From Fimbriimonas ginsengisoli Gsoil 348 (GTDB taxonomy: Bacteria > Armatimonadota > Fimbriimonadia > Fimbriimonadales > Fimbriimonadaceae), in the NCBI GenBank assembly GCA_945881865.1, contig CAMCVK010000001.1, positions 310,001 through 374,000 on the forward strand: DNA of 64,000 nucleotides, in the 5' to 3' direction. Below the pieces are notes generated by a model. It did not search any database, was not told the DNA's origin, and was given only the letters and a program-made list of their open reading frames with translations. Position numbers and translations under genes: made by a program. This document shows positions 53,098 to 62,676 of this stretch, piece after piece (position 1 is the stretch's first letter; each line of letters begins with the position of its first letter).

Positions 53098-53135
53098 GCA
53101 CGGAGGTTTACCTGTTATCCGCCGCTAGTTGACAC

Positions 53136-55268
53136 TCACGAGGCGATGGTTGACTTTCCCCGCCAAACCGCTGCCTGCGGTTTGGAATTTGGGTTCAAAA
53201 TCAACCACTTCATGAAGTACTCCCACATGCGAACCGAGTTCACTTGCGTGTGCCCCGCATCTGGTCCAACCTGAAGGTCGTACCGCTTGCCTTCGCGATC
53301 GAGGTCGCGAATGAGTTTGTAGGTGTTTGATGGATGAACATTGTTGTCCGCCGTTCCGAAGAAGAGCATCAAGTGCCCCTTGAGCCCTTTCACATAGGTG
53401 GAAGCCGAACCAGCGTCGTAGCCCGCCTTGTTCTCGTTTTCCCACGGCAAGCCCATGTAACGCTCGGTGTAGATCGTGTCGTAATGCCGCCAATCGGTTA
53501 CCGACGAGCTCGCGCAGGCGGCCCGGAAGACATCTGGATGCCGGAGGATCGCCATCGCCGAGGCGTACCCGCCGTACGACGTCCCGTAAATGCCAACGTT
53601 TTTGCCGTCGACGTACGGCCGCACGGCGAGTGCCTTGATGCCCGCCGCCTGGTCGTCGATCTCAACCACCCCGAGCTTGCCGTAAACCGCATCACGAAAC
53701 GCCTTGCCTCTCCCCATCGTGCCTCGGCCGGCAATGTTCACCACCAAGAAGCCGAGCTCGGTCAGAGCCGACGGCGTCGAGAACCGCACGTTCGGGCCGC
53801 CGCTTTCTGGGCCGGCGTAAACCGAAAGGATCACCGGATACTTCTTTTTAGGGTCGAAATCGGACGGAAACTGGAGCGTGCCGTAGCAATCGGTTGTGCC
53901 ATCTGCGGCCTTGAAAGCGAACAGCTCAGTCTTCTTGAGGCCTGCCTCGTTGAACTTGGTGATGTCGCTTTCCTTCAGCGTCGCCAGCGTCTTGCCCTTA
54001 AGGTCGATGAGTCTGGTCACCGCCGGGGTCGAAGGATTTTGCGCGATGTCGACGAAGTGCTTGCCGTCCGGCGCGAGCATGACCTCATGGTGCAGATCTG
54101 GATTCGTGAGGAGCTGGTCGCCCTTGCCATCGAGGCCAACCCGATACAACTGGATGAAATACGGATTCTTTGGACCGGCGCCGGTGTAAAAAACGGCCTT
54201 CTGGTCTTCCAGCACGGTGACGCCGGAAGCGTCTCGCGACGCGTCTCGTCCGTCCGGCGTGACCGTGCCGAGGAACTTGCCGCTGAGGTCGCGAAGTTCA
54301 TACCGAGCAAAACCGCTCTTCTCAGTAAACCAAAGGAACCGCTTGCCATCCTTCAGGAAGATCACCGTCGGATGGTTCTCGACCCAGGCCTTTTCGTATC
54401 GCTCTTCCACGACGACGCGCGACTTTCCGGTCGCCGGATCGGCGGCGCAGAACTGCATCACATTTTGCTTGCGGTTCGTTCGGTAGTAGTACAGCTCTCT
54501 TCCGTCCGCCGACCAGCGCACGTCATACACGTACTCGCCCAAGGTGGCGTCGCCGAAGGAAGTATCGATGACCGTCTTGCCCTCGCCTTCCACCGGCGAA
54601 ACCAGAAGCTGCACTTTCGGGTTCGCTTGACCGGCCTTCGGATACGCCTCGACGTCGAGCGTCGACTGAAACTGCGCCTGATCCATCGCCAGGTAGTAGT
54701 CGCGCACCGGCGACTCATCGAACCGATAGTAGGCGAGGTACTTGTTATCCGGCGAGAACCACATCGATTCGCGAACTTCCAGTTCCTCCCCGTAGACCCA
54801 GCTTGCAACTCCGTATTTCGTGCGGTCTTTCACATTGCCGTCGGTGGTCACGGCCCGTGGGTTTTTGCCGTCGCCACCCGCGATGACGACGTTCCGCTCG
54901 TTCACGAACGCCATCTTCGTGCCGTCTGCGGAGTAAGCCTTGTCGAATTGGCGGCCGCGCTCGGGCGCATTTCGGTTTCGCCTTCCCGGCGTGGCAGTTG
55001 CGGCCTTCTCGGTCACTTCCGCCTGCTGCCCGGTTGCGACGGTGTGGCGCATGGTCTTTCCGTCCTTCTGGAACGTGAAACTCTTCCCGTCGGCATCCCA
55101 TGTCACGCGGAGCGCGCCGGAGACGGTCATGCTCCCGAGCGAACGAATCAGTTTTTGGTAGCGGTCATAGCGCGGCATTTCCTGAAAAACTTCCTGGGCG
55201 TGAACTTTCGGAGCGAACGCCACGGAAACGAGGAAGAGAGTGCCAAGCCATGCGGACGGTCGAGCCAT
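53136..55268 (-). CDS. Dipeptidyl peptidase IV-like serine peptidase (S9B)
   Basis: Exported 710-residue protease that removes N-terminal dipeptides, often Xaa-Pro. A signal peptide (WLGTLFLVSVAFAPKVHA) is followed by an eight-bladed propeller (about 50-460) with the substrate Glu pair in WVYGEELEVRESMWFSPD. The alpha/beta-hydrolase domain has the nucleophile Ser in GTSYGGY (near 563), Asp in FFGTADNNVHPSN, and His in GPDAGHTQ. It lies 30 bases after the MscS stop and before the PA14 gene, so it may be part of a minus-strand run from gap. Secreted, it would act on peptides in the periplasm. Confidence 0.9.
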   Translation of the reverse strand: MARPSAWLGTLFLVSVAFAPKVHAQEVFQEMPRYDRYQKLIRSLGSMTVSGALRVTWDADGKSFTFQKDGKTMRHTVATGQQAEVTEKAATATPGRRNRNAPERGRQFDKAYSADGTKMAFVNERNVVIAGGDGKNPRAVTTDGNVKDRTKYGVASWVYGEELEVRESMWFSPDNKYLAYYRFDESPVRDYYLAMDQAQFQSTLDVEAYPKAGQANPKVQLLVSPVEGEGKTVIDTSFGDATLGEYVYDVRWSADGRELYYYRTNRKQNVMQFCAADPATGKSRVVVEERYEKAWVENHPTVIFLKDGKRFLWFTEKSGFARYELRDLSGKFLGTVTPDGRDASRDASGVTVLEDQKAVFYTGAGPKNPYFIQLYRVGLDGKGDQLLTNPDLHHEVMLAPDGKHFVDIAQNPSTPAVTRLIDLKGKTLATLKESDITKFNEAGLKKTELFAFKAADGTTDCYGTLQFPSDFDPKKKYPVILSVYAGPESGGPNVRFSTPSALTELGFLVVNIAGRGTMGRGKAFRDAVYGKLGVVEIDDQAAGIKALAVRPYVDGKNVGIYGTSYGGYASAMAILRHPDVFRAACASSSVTDWRHYDTIYTERYMGLPWENENKAGYDAGSASTYVKGLKGHLMLFFGTADNNVHPSNTYKLIRDLDREGKRYDLQVGPDAGHTQVNSVRMWEYFMKWLILNPNSKPQAAVWRGKSTIAS

Positions 55269-55298
55269 GGGAGCTATTATCCGCGACGTACGGCGAAA

Positions 55299-56372
55299 TT
55301 ACTCCGCCGTTGGCAAAACTGGCGCCGCATTTGCCAGCCGGATCCCACGGGCCTGCGCTGCCTTCAAAACTTCCGTAAGTAATCGATCCTTCAGCGCCAA
55401 TTCTTCCGAGAGCGTATCGACTTCGAAAAACGTTAGGACGTAGATGCCGACCGAAACCTCGGTGAGTTCGGTGACCGCCACAATGCTTCTCGAGAAGGCG
55501 ACTTCTTGCTGGGCTTCGAGCCAATCCCGAATGTCTTGGCAAAGCCCCTGAAGGTCGGCGGGCTTTGTGTCGTATCCCACTCGGATGTTGATCCGCTGCC
55601 GCCGGCTTCGCCGAGCGCCGTAGTTCTCGACCGCCGCCCGGATCAGGTTTGCGTTCGGTAGCGTGATTAGCGTGTCCTCAAACGTTCGAAGCCGGGTAGA
55701 GCGAAGGTTGATCTCCTCAACTACTCCCTCGACCGTGCCAATTTTCACCCAGTCGCCCAGCTTGAAGGGCATATCGAAGAGAATCGTCAGGGACCCGAAG
55801 ACGTTCTCAACCGAGTCTTTGGCGGCGAGCGCCACCACGATGCCGCCGATCCCGAGTCCGGCCACGACGCCAGCAACATTTACACCGAACACGCTAAAGG
55901 CAAGCAGCGATCCGGTGACGATGATACAAAACCGGATGAGCTTGCGTGTAACGGGAACAAGCAGCTTTTCTGCCCGCTGGCTCTCGGTGCGCGAGACGAT
56001 GGTGTCGCACACCGCATCCCAAAAGAAGATCGCAAGAAATATCGCTCCGATGAGCATGCCGCTTCGGCTCACGGCCAGCGTGAACCCGGCCGCCGCTAGC
56101 GGCATATTGAGCTGTTTTGCCAGCGGCCAGAGCACGTAACTGGAGCCCAACAAGGCAAAGGCGCGGACTAGGTTATGGGTTGTCGCATCCGACGGTTTCT
56201 GCTCGGTACCCGGAAAGAACCTCCGCACCAATCGGCGCGCAACTGCGCTGAATACTCGGAACGCGATAAAGCAGGCCAGCAGAATGCAGCCGAGCCCGAC
56301 CCACTGCCATGCCTCGACTCCACCAAACTTGACGTGCCACTCCTTCGAAAAACCGGCGGCCCATTCTTGCAT
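55299..56372 (-). CDS. Small-conductance mechanosensitive channel (MscS family)
   Basis: Membrane channel of 357 residues that opens under tension to release solutes in osmotic downshift. Four or more hydrophobic segments occupy the first 190 residues. The pore-lining helix is represented by VAGVVAGLGIGGIVVALAAKDSVENVFGS, and the beta domain begins LTILFDMPFKLGDWVKIG, with VEEINLRSTRLRTFEDTLITLPNANL, all standard. The ATG overlaps the DUF554 stop (TAATG), so the two are coupled. Confidence 0.92.
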   Translation of the reverse strand: MQEWAAGFSKEWHVKFGGVEAWQWVGLGCILLACFIAFRVFSAVARRLVRRFFPGTEQKPSDATTHNLVRAFALLGSSYVLWPLAKQLNMPLAAAGFTLAVSRSGMLIGAIFLAIFFWDAVCDTIVSRTESQRAEKLLVPVTRKLIRFCIIVTGSLLAFSVFGVNVAGVVAGLGIGGIVVALAAKDSVENVFGSLTILFDMPFKLGDWVKIGTVEGVVEEINLRSTRLRTFEDTLITLPNANLIRAAVENYGARRSRRQRINIRVGYDTKPADLQGLCQDIRDWLEAQQEVAFSRSIVAVTELTEVSVGIYVLTFFEVDTLSEELALKDRLLTEVLKAAQARGIRLANAAPVLPTAE

Positions 56373-57070
56373 TAAGCCATTCTCCTACTAAACCGCCGAC
56401 TCAAGATCAGAAATAGCGGCGCGAGGAAAAGCGCCGGGAGGAAGTTAGCGGTCGGCACCTTCTTGAGATCAAGCAAGCCGAGGCCAATGCCTAGCATCAT
56501 AAGGCCGCCGACCGCGCTGACTTCGGCGATCATCTCCGCGTCTTCGGCCAGCCAGGCCAACCGATGGGCACCTAGCGTTAAGGCACCCTGCACAACCAAA
56601 ACTACGAGCGCGGAGGCGATGATGCCCGGTCCGAGCGTGGCCGCCAAGAAGAACGCCGCAAAGCCATCCAACGTGCTTTTGACGCCGAGAAGCTCACTCT
56701 TCCCTTTCAAGCCGTCTTCAATGCAGCCCAAGATCGTCATCGGTCCAACGCAAAAGAGGATGCTCGCCGTTACGACGGCTTCATTGAACCGGCCAGAACC
56801 GCCAAACGTTTGGCGAAGAAGGTCTGCGATCTGGCCGAGACCAGCGTCGATGCGGAGCAAGTAGCCCAGCACCCCGCCCAGGGCCAGAGCGGCCGCAACC
56901 AAGAGAATGTTTTTGCTGGGGAGAAACAGTTTGATGCCCAGGCCGATGGATACGAAGCCGAGCCCGCTAAGGACGATCGATTGAAGGTCCGTGGGGACGG
57001 CGCGGCCGGCAAACGTGCCGACGGTGCCGCCAACTACCACCGTCGCCACGTTAAGCCAGGTACCCCGCAT
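56372..57070 (-). CDS. DUF554 membrane protein (YdfK type)
   Basis: A 232-residue integral membrane protein with six or seven hydrophobic segments. The conserved DUF554 pattern is visible: GTWLNVATVVVGGTVGTFAG at the start and ILFCVGPMTILGCIEDGLKG with the following KSTLDGFAAFFLAATLGPGI. Function is unknown; a transporter is often suggested. It starts 27 bases after gap and is coupled to MscS. Confidence 0.88.
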   Translation of the reverse strand: MRGTWLNVATVVVGGTVGTFAGRAVPTDLQSIVLSGLGFVSIGLGIKLFLPSKNILLVAAALALGGVLGYLLRIDAGLGQIADLLRQTFGGSGRFNEAVVTASILFCVGPMTILGCIEDGLKGKSELLGVKSTLDGFAAFFLAATLGPGIIASALVVLVVQGALTLGAHRLAWLAEDAEMIAEVSAVGGLMMLGIGLGLLDLKKVPTANFLPALFLAPLFLILSRRFSRRMA

Positions 57071-57097
57071 TTCTAAGGCAAGGTACCCGGCGAATGG

Positions 57098-58108
57098 TTA
57101 CAGGCCCTTGTCGGCGAGGAACTTCACGAGGTCGGCAACGCGGCAGCTGTAGCCCCACTCGTTGTCGTACCAGGCGATGACCTTGACAAGGTCGTCAACC
57201 AGCACGGTGTCGATTGCCGAGAAGATCGACGAATGTGTGTTCCCGCGGAGGTCGCTGCTGACGAGCGGCTCTTCCGAGTAAAGAAGGATTCCCTTCATTG
57301 CGCCTTCGGCATATTCCTTCATCGCGGCGTTGATTTCCTCAACGCTAACCGCGCGGCTGAGCACCGCGGTGAAGTCCACGACCGAAACGGTCGCGGTCGG
57401 AACTCGGAACGCCATGCCGGTGAACTTGCCCTTCAGCTCGGGAATGACTAGGCCAACCGCGCGTGCGGCACCGGTGGAGCTGGGAACGATGTTCTGCGAA
57501 GCGGCGCGGGCGTCGCGCAGGTCCTTCGCGGCGGTGTCTTGCGTCTTCTGCGAGTTCGTGAAGGCGTGTACCGTCGTCAGCAAGCCCTTCAGGATGCCGA
57601 ACTTCTCGTGCAGAACCTTGGCGACCGGCGCGAGTCCGTTTGTCGTGCAGCTTGCATTCGAGATGACGTGGTGGGTTGCCGGGTCGTAAACGTTGTCGTT
57701 CACGCCGAGCACGATGGTGAGGTCCTCGTTCTTGGCCGGAGCGGAGATGATGACTTTCTTGACGCTGCCGCGTCGGTGGGCAACGGCCTTGGTCGCGTCG
57801 GTGAAGAATCCGGTCGCTTCGATGACGACGTCAACGTTCTCCGATTCCCAGGGAATGTTCGCTGGATCTCGCTCGGCGAACACCTTGATGGCCTTGCCGT
57901 TTACGTGGATGGCCTGGTCGTCGTGCTCCACCGTTCCGGCAAACGGGCCGTAGGTGCTGTCGTACTTGAACAAGTGAGCGTTAGTTAGCGTATCGGTAAG
58001 GTCGTTAACGGCGACCACTTCGATTTCTTCCGGGTGACGGGCGAGGATGGTGCGCAGCGAAAGGCGACCGATGCGACCAAAACCATTAATTCCAACTCGA
58101 ACTGGCAT
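57098..58108 (-). CDS. gap: Glyceraldehyde-3-phosphate dehydrogenase
   Basis: Glycolytic enzyme oxidising glyceraldehyde 3-phosphate with NAD; 336 residues. The N-terminal Rossmann segment VGINGFGRIGRL, the catalytic Cys in SNASCTTNGLAPV (near 154) and the general-base His in LLTTVHAFTNSQ are clear. SSTGAARAVGLVIPELKGKFTGMAFRVP is the phosphate-binding region. AGGAG precedes the ATG by six bases, one of the better ribosome-binding sites here. It is followed by DUF554 rather than pgk or tpi. Confidence 0.97.
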   Translation of the reverse strand: MPVRVGINGFGRIGRLSLRTILARHPEEIEVVAVNDLTDTLTNAHLFKYDSTYGPFAGTVEHDDQAIHVNGKAIKVFAERDPANIPWESENVDVVIEATGFFTDATKAVAHRRGSVKKVIISAPAKNEDLTIVLGVNDNVYDPATHHVISNASCTTNGLAPVAKVLHEKFGILKGLLTTVHAFTNSQKTQDTAAKDLRDARAASQNIVPSSTGAARAVGLVIPELKGKFTGMAFRVPTATVSVVDFTAVLSRAVSVEEINAAMKEYAEGAMKGILLYSEEPLVSSDLRGNTHSSIFSAIDTVLVDDLVKVIAWYDNEWGYSCRVADLVKFLADKGL

Positions 58109-58194
58109 TGAATACTCCTATTGATCCGACTGGCCGCACTGCCAAAGATCGTCTCATTTTACTCACCGGCTGATCGTTGCGTGCGGCTGCCGGG

Positions 58195-59019
58195 TCACTG
58201 GCGGGTGTATCGGTTGCCGGTTACCGGGTTGAAGAGGAAGTTTTCGTCGTCTTCGACCCGGAAGACGACCTTTCCGGCATCGCGAATGTATTGGTATTTT
58301 TTCTGCAGCAACGGCGCCCGGTCGATGTTAGCCGAGAAGTCGGCCGCGCTGAGATCGATTCGGATGGTGGTGTTCAGAACCTCGTACGGAACCGCTGCGA
58401 CCGACTGCCAGTTCCCGTCTGCTTGTGAAAAAACGTCGCTACTTACGAAAAAGCAGATCGCAAACCTCTCCGTGCCCGAGCGTGCGAAACTATCCTGCAC
58501 GTATTTGTAGGCAACCAAGTCGTCCTTCCTCGTCCCATCGGACTCGTAGAAGAAGCCGCCAAAGCGATGGAACGCGCTGTTCGGCGTTGTCTCCGAAGCC
58601 TTCTCTACCAATGTTCGGGCTGCCTCCGCGCTAAAGGTTCCAGAACTGCTTGTCGGAAGAAGTTCTGGATAGAGTCTATCAGTGCCTTTCTCTCGGGCGA
58701 AGCCATCAACGTTGTATGTGGCACCTTCCTTCGGAATCAGGAAAAATCGGACTCCGTCACGGTTCATCACGCCCAAAAGCTCTTCCTTATTCGCGTCGTA
58801 GCTGGTCGGCTCGAAGAGATAATCCCCGAATGGAGTGTTGCGTACGGACAGAAGCAATTTTTCCTGTTTCAACTGCAATTCGGCGGTTTCCTTGCCAAAT
58901 ACATACCGAGACTTCTCGGCGGAAAAAGTCTTGCCCGCGACGTTAAGCGGGGCGCGGCAACCCGAAATCGAGAGAAGAGACGCGGCCAACAAAATCGCAC
59001 TGAAAGGGAACGCTTTCAT
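58195..59019 (-). CDS. Lipoprotein of unknown function
   Basis: A 274-residue exported lipoprotein with signal peptide and lipobox SISGC (C21). The mature part has beta-rich blocks (SRYVFGKETAELQLKQEKLLLSV; NRDGVRFFLIPKEGA) without a recognised domain. It follows the anti-sigma gene by 45 bases on the same strand and could be a target or partner of that regulatory pair. I chose the ATG at 59019; a longer frame starts at 59061 but lacks the lipoprotein signal at its beginning. Confidence 0.75.
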   Translation of the reverse strand: MKAFPFSAILLAASLLSISGCRAPLNVAGKTFSAEKSRYVFGKETAELQLKQEKLLLSVRNTPFGDYLFEPTSYDANKEELLGVMNRDGVRFFLIPKEGATYNVDGFAREKGTDRLYPELLPTSSSGTFSAEAARTLVEKASETTPNSAFHRFGGFFYESDGTRKDDLVAYKYVQDSFARSGTERFAICFFVSSDVFSQADGNWQSVAAVPYEVLNTTIRIDLSAADFSANIDRAPLLQKKYQYIRDAGKVVFRVEDDENFLFNPVTGNRYTRQ

Positions 59020-59064
59020 ACGACGATGTTGACCCAGGGCGGGCCGCCCGGCAGATGACAAATG

Positions 59065-59307
59065 TCAAGCGGCGGAGGATTCCGCGGCCAGCGAAGCCTG
59101 GATCTTGCTGAACAAGTCGGCAGGGGCCAGCGGCTCTCGCACCCGGCATTGCACATGGCGAAGCACCATAGCTTCGAACTCATATTCTTCGGCACAGACG
59201 CCGCAGCCAGAGAGGTGCTCGTCCACTAGGCGGGTCTCGTCCTCCGACAGTTCCCGATCAAGATAGTCTTGGAGCCTCTCAAAGGTCTCATTACACGTGT
59301 ATTTCAT
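59065..59307 (-). CDS. Anti-sigma factor with zinc-finger (zf-HC2) domain
   Basis: An 80-residue cytoplasmic protein with the zinc-binding anti-sigma motif: YLDRELSEDETRLVDEHLSGCGVCAEEY provides the His and two Cys ligands in H-x3-C-x2-C spacing. There is no membrane segment, so it is a soluble, probably redox- or stress-responsive, ZAS-type regulator. It begins within the sigma factor stop (ATGA overlap), the usual pairing. Confidence 0.9.
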   Translation of the reverse strand: MKYTCNETFERLQDYLDRELSEDETRLVDEHLSGCGVCAEEYEFEAMVLRHVQCRVREPLAPADLFSKIQASLAAESSAA

Positions 59308-59888
59308 TGGGTTTCCTTAGGTGTAATCCCGTAGGCCTGCGCAAGTTCCCAGAGGTGAACTTGGAGTTGCTTTCGGGCCCGGTGAAGGCGCGACCGAACG
59401 GTGCCGACCGGTATCTCCAGCACGGCCGCGATTTCTTCGTACGGCATTTCGCTCACAAGGTGCAGGGTTGCGACGACCCGATATTCTTCCGGCAGTTTCG
59501 CCAAAGCCGCCTGAACCGCTTCCTCGTTGATTTTTTCAAACACGGACGCGACCGATTCTTCACGGTCCACCGGGATCCCATCGGCCTTGAACCGATCGTA
59601 CAGATAGAGGTCCGGCGCAGCATCAAGCGATTCGGTCGCCAACTTCGACGCGCGCTCGCGGTTTCGGAAGAACCGGTTCGTTAAGATGCGGAGGAACCAA
59701 GCCCGGAAATTCGTCTCGGGCGAGTAGCTCGCGAAGTACTTGAACGCCAAAAGCGAGGCGTCCTGAACCAAATCCATCGCTTCGTCTCGATTCCCCGTGA
59801 GCCGGAACGCATAGCGGAAGGCCACGTCGACGATCGGCTGAAGCTCGCGCTCGAACCGGTGTTGGACGCTTAGCTCTTCCGTCATCAT
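59304..59888 (-). CDS. ECF-family RNA polymerase sigma factor
   Basis: A 194-residue sigma-70 family member with sigma-2 and sigma-4 domains only. The sigma-2 region reads AFRYAFRLTGNRDEAMDLVQDASLLAFKYF, followed by NFRAWFLRILTNRFFR. The sigma-4 region is LAKLPEEYRVVATLHLVSEMPYEEIAAVLEIPVGTVRSRLHRARKQL, with the helix-turn-helix. Its stop overlaps the anti-sigma start, so they are a coupled pair. It starts 49 bases from the divergent dienelactone hydrolase gene, whose promoter may be in its regulon. Confidence 0.95.
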   Translation of the reverse strand: MMTEELSVQHRFERELQPIVDVAFRYAFRLTGNRDEAMDLVQDASLLAFKYFASYSPETNFRAWFLRILTNRFFRNRERASKLATESLDAAPDLYLYDRFKADGIPVDREESVASVFEKINEEAVQAALAKLPEEYRVVATLHLVSEMPYEEIAAVLEIPVGTVRSRLHRARKQLQVHLWELAQAYGITPKETQ

Positions 59889-59937
59889 TCGAGAAGATTA
59901 TCACGAATTCGGCACAAAGCCCGACGTAGAATTTGGT

Positions 59938-60696
59938 ATGCAAAGAATTGCCGTCGCCGCTTCGCTGCTCGCCATCTTTTCCGCTTCCGCTCTAGCCGAG
60001 ATCAAGACTAGCTTCGTGGAATACCAAGAAGGCGGGGTGACTTTGCAAGGCTTCCTGGCCTACGACGACGCAAAGGTCGGTTCCCGCCCGGCGGTGATGA
60101 TCGTGCACGATTGGGACGGCTTGGGAACCTACGAGCAGGATCGGGCGAAGCAGCTTGCCGCAGAGGGCTACGTTGCCTTTGCCGCCGACATTTATGGCAA
60201 AGGGGTTCGACCAAACAACCCGCAGGACAACGCGAAGGAAGCGACGAAGTACCGAAGCGACATCCCGCTGTTCCGACGCCGATTAAATGCTGGCTTCGAC
60301 GCAATGGTGAAGCAGGCAAACGTCAACCCGGCAAAGACGGCCGCCATCGGCTACTGCTTTGGCGGTGGCGGAGTGTTGGAACTTGCGCGTAGCGGCGCAA
60401 ACGTTCAAGCCGTCGTTAGCTTCCACGGCGGCCTCGGGACCGCGACCCCGCAGGATGCGAAGAACATCCGCGGAAAGGTTTTGGTCATCGGCGCCGCCCA
60501 AGACCCGGCGGTTCCCCGCGAAGTGAACACCGCATTTCTAAACGAAATGCAGGGGGCAAAGGTCGACTACCAGTTCGTGCTCTACAACCTGAACGTCCAT
60601 GCATTCACGGTCCCCGGGGGGCAATACGATGCCACGGCCGACCGCCGCAGCTTCGCCCAGATGAAAACCTTCTTTGGCGAAGTCTTCGGAAGCTGA
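59938..60696 (+). CDS. Exported dienelactone hydrolase family protein
   Basis: A 252-residue alpha/beta hydrolase with a signal peptide (IAVAASLLAIFSASALA). The catalytic triad is visible: C140 in GYCFGG, Asp in AAQDPAVP and His in NVHAFT. PAVMIVHDWDGLGTYEQDRAKQLAAEGYVAFAADIYGKG is the usual N-terminal block. It is probably an esterase in the periplasm; a chlorocatechol-pathway role is not suggested by the neighbours. It is divergent from the sigma factor and lies before the atpD promoter. Confidence 0.85.
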   Translation: MQRIAVAASLLAIFSASALAEIKTSFVEYQEGGVTLQGFLAYDDAKVGSRPAVMIVHDWDGLGTYEQDRAKQLAAEGYVAFAADIYGKGVRPNNPQDNAKEATKYRSDIPLFRRRLNAGFDAMVKQANVNPAKTAAIGYCFGGGGVLELARSGANVQAVVSFHGGLGTATPQDAKNIRGKVLVIGAAQDPAVPREVNTAFLNEMQGAKVDYQFVLYNLNVHAFTVPGGQYDATADRRSFAQMKTFFGEVFGS

Positions 60697-60730
60697 CTTT
60701 CCGCCGAGCGTTAAGGTCCGGAAGCGACGA

Positions 60731-60759
60731 ATACCTGCGGTGAAAGCCGTAGGTATAAT
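60731..60759 (+). promoter_or_regulatory. Promoter with overlapping inverted repeat for atpD
   Basis: A perfect TATAAT (60754-60759) lies 50 bases before the atpD ATG. The arms ATACCTGCGG (60731-60740) and CCGTAGGTAT (60747-60756) match at nine of ten positions and run into the -10, so a repressor or activator site is plausible. No clear -35 is seen. Confidence 0.6.
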
Positions 60760-60793
60760 CTGCCCAGGCTTCGGGTCCCCCCGCAGACCCTAG

Positions 60794-62245
<1,452 letters not shown>

Positions 62246-62251
62246 ACCAAC

Positions 62252-62656
62252 ATGGCCCGAGACATCACCCTCTCGATTGTCGCTCCGGACAAGTCCGTGA
62301 TGGAGGAACCCGTTTCCTCCATCGTCGCTCCGGGCACGGAAGGGTATTTCGGCGTCCAAGCGGGCCACGAGCCGCTTGTCGCTTCGCTCAAAGCCGGCCT
62401 GCTGGAATATGTCCAGAACGGACAGAGAAGTTTTGTTTACATCGGCGGAGGTTTTGCTGAAGTTCGACCGGATCGAGTGACGATCCTGGCCGACGAAGCC
62501 GAACTCGCGCAAAATATCAGCCTCGCCCACGCCGAAGCTGACCTCGAAAAGGCCCGCGCCGGACTGCAAGGCGAAGGCGTAATGGGTTCCGATGAGTCGG
62601 TCCAGCAGATCGAGAAAGCGATCCAGCGGCTCCGCGCCGCCCGAATCGTAAAATAA
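62252..62656 (+). CDS. atpC: ATP synthase F1 subunit epsilon
   Basis: Rotor subunit that couples and can inhibit F1; 134 residues. The N-terminal beta-sandwich is clear (TLSIVAPDKSVMEEPVSSIVAPGTEGYFGVQAGHEPLVASLKAG, then IGGGFAEVRPDRVTILADEAE), followed by the C-terminal helix pair. It starts six bases after atpD and ends 20 bases before RNase J. Confidence 0.94.
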   Translation: MARDITLSIVAPDKSVMEEPVSSIVAPGTEGYFGVQAGHEPLVASLKAGLLEYVQNGQRSFVYIGGGFAEVRPDRVTILADEAELAQNISLAHAEADLEKARAGLQGEGVMGSDESVQQIEKAIQRLRAARIVK

Positions 62657-62676
62657 GCCTGGTACCCTGACGGGGA

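Noticed and set aside
53334-55382. 682-codon open frame opposite the DPP-IV gene
   Set aside because: Arg/Val/His-rich translation typical of an antisense shadow; the sense gene has a full catalytic triad.
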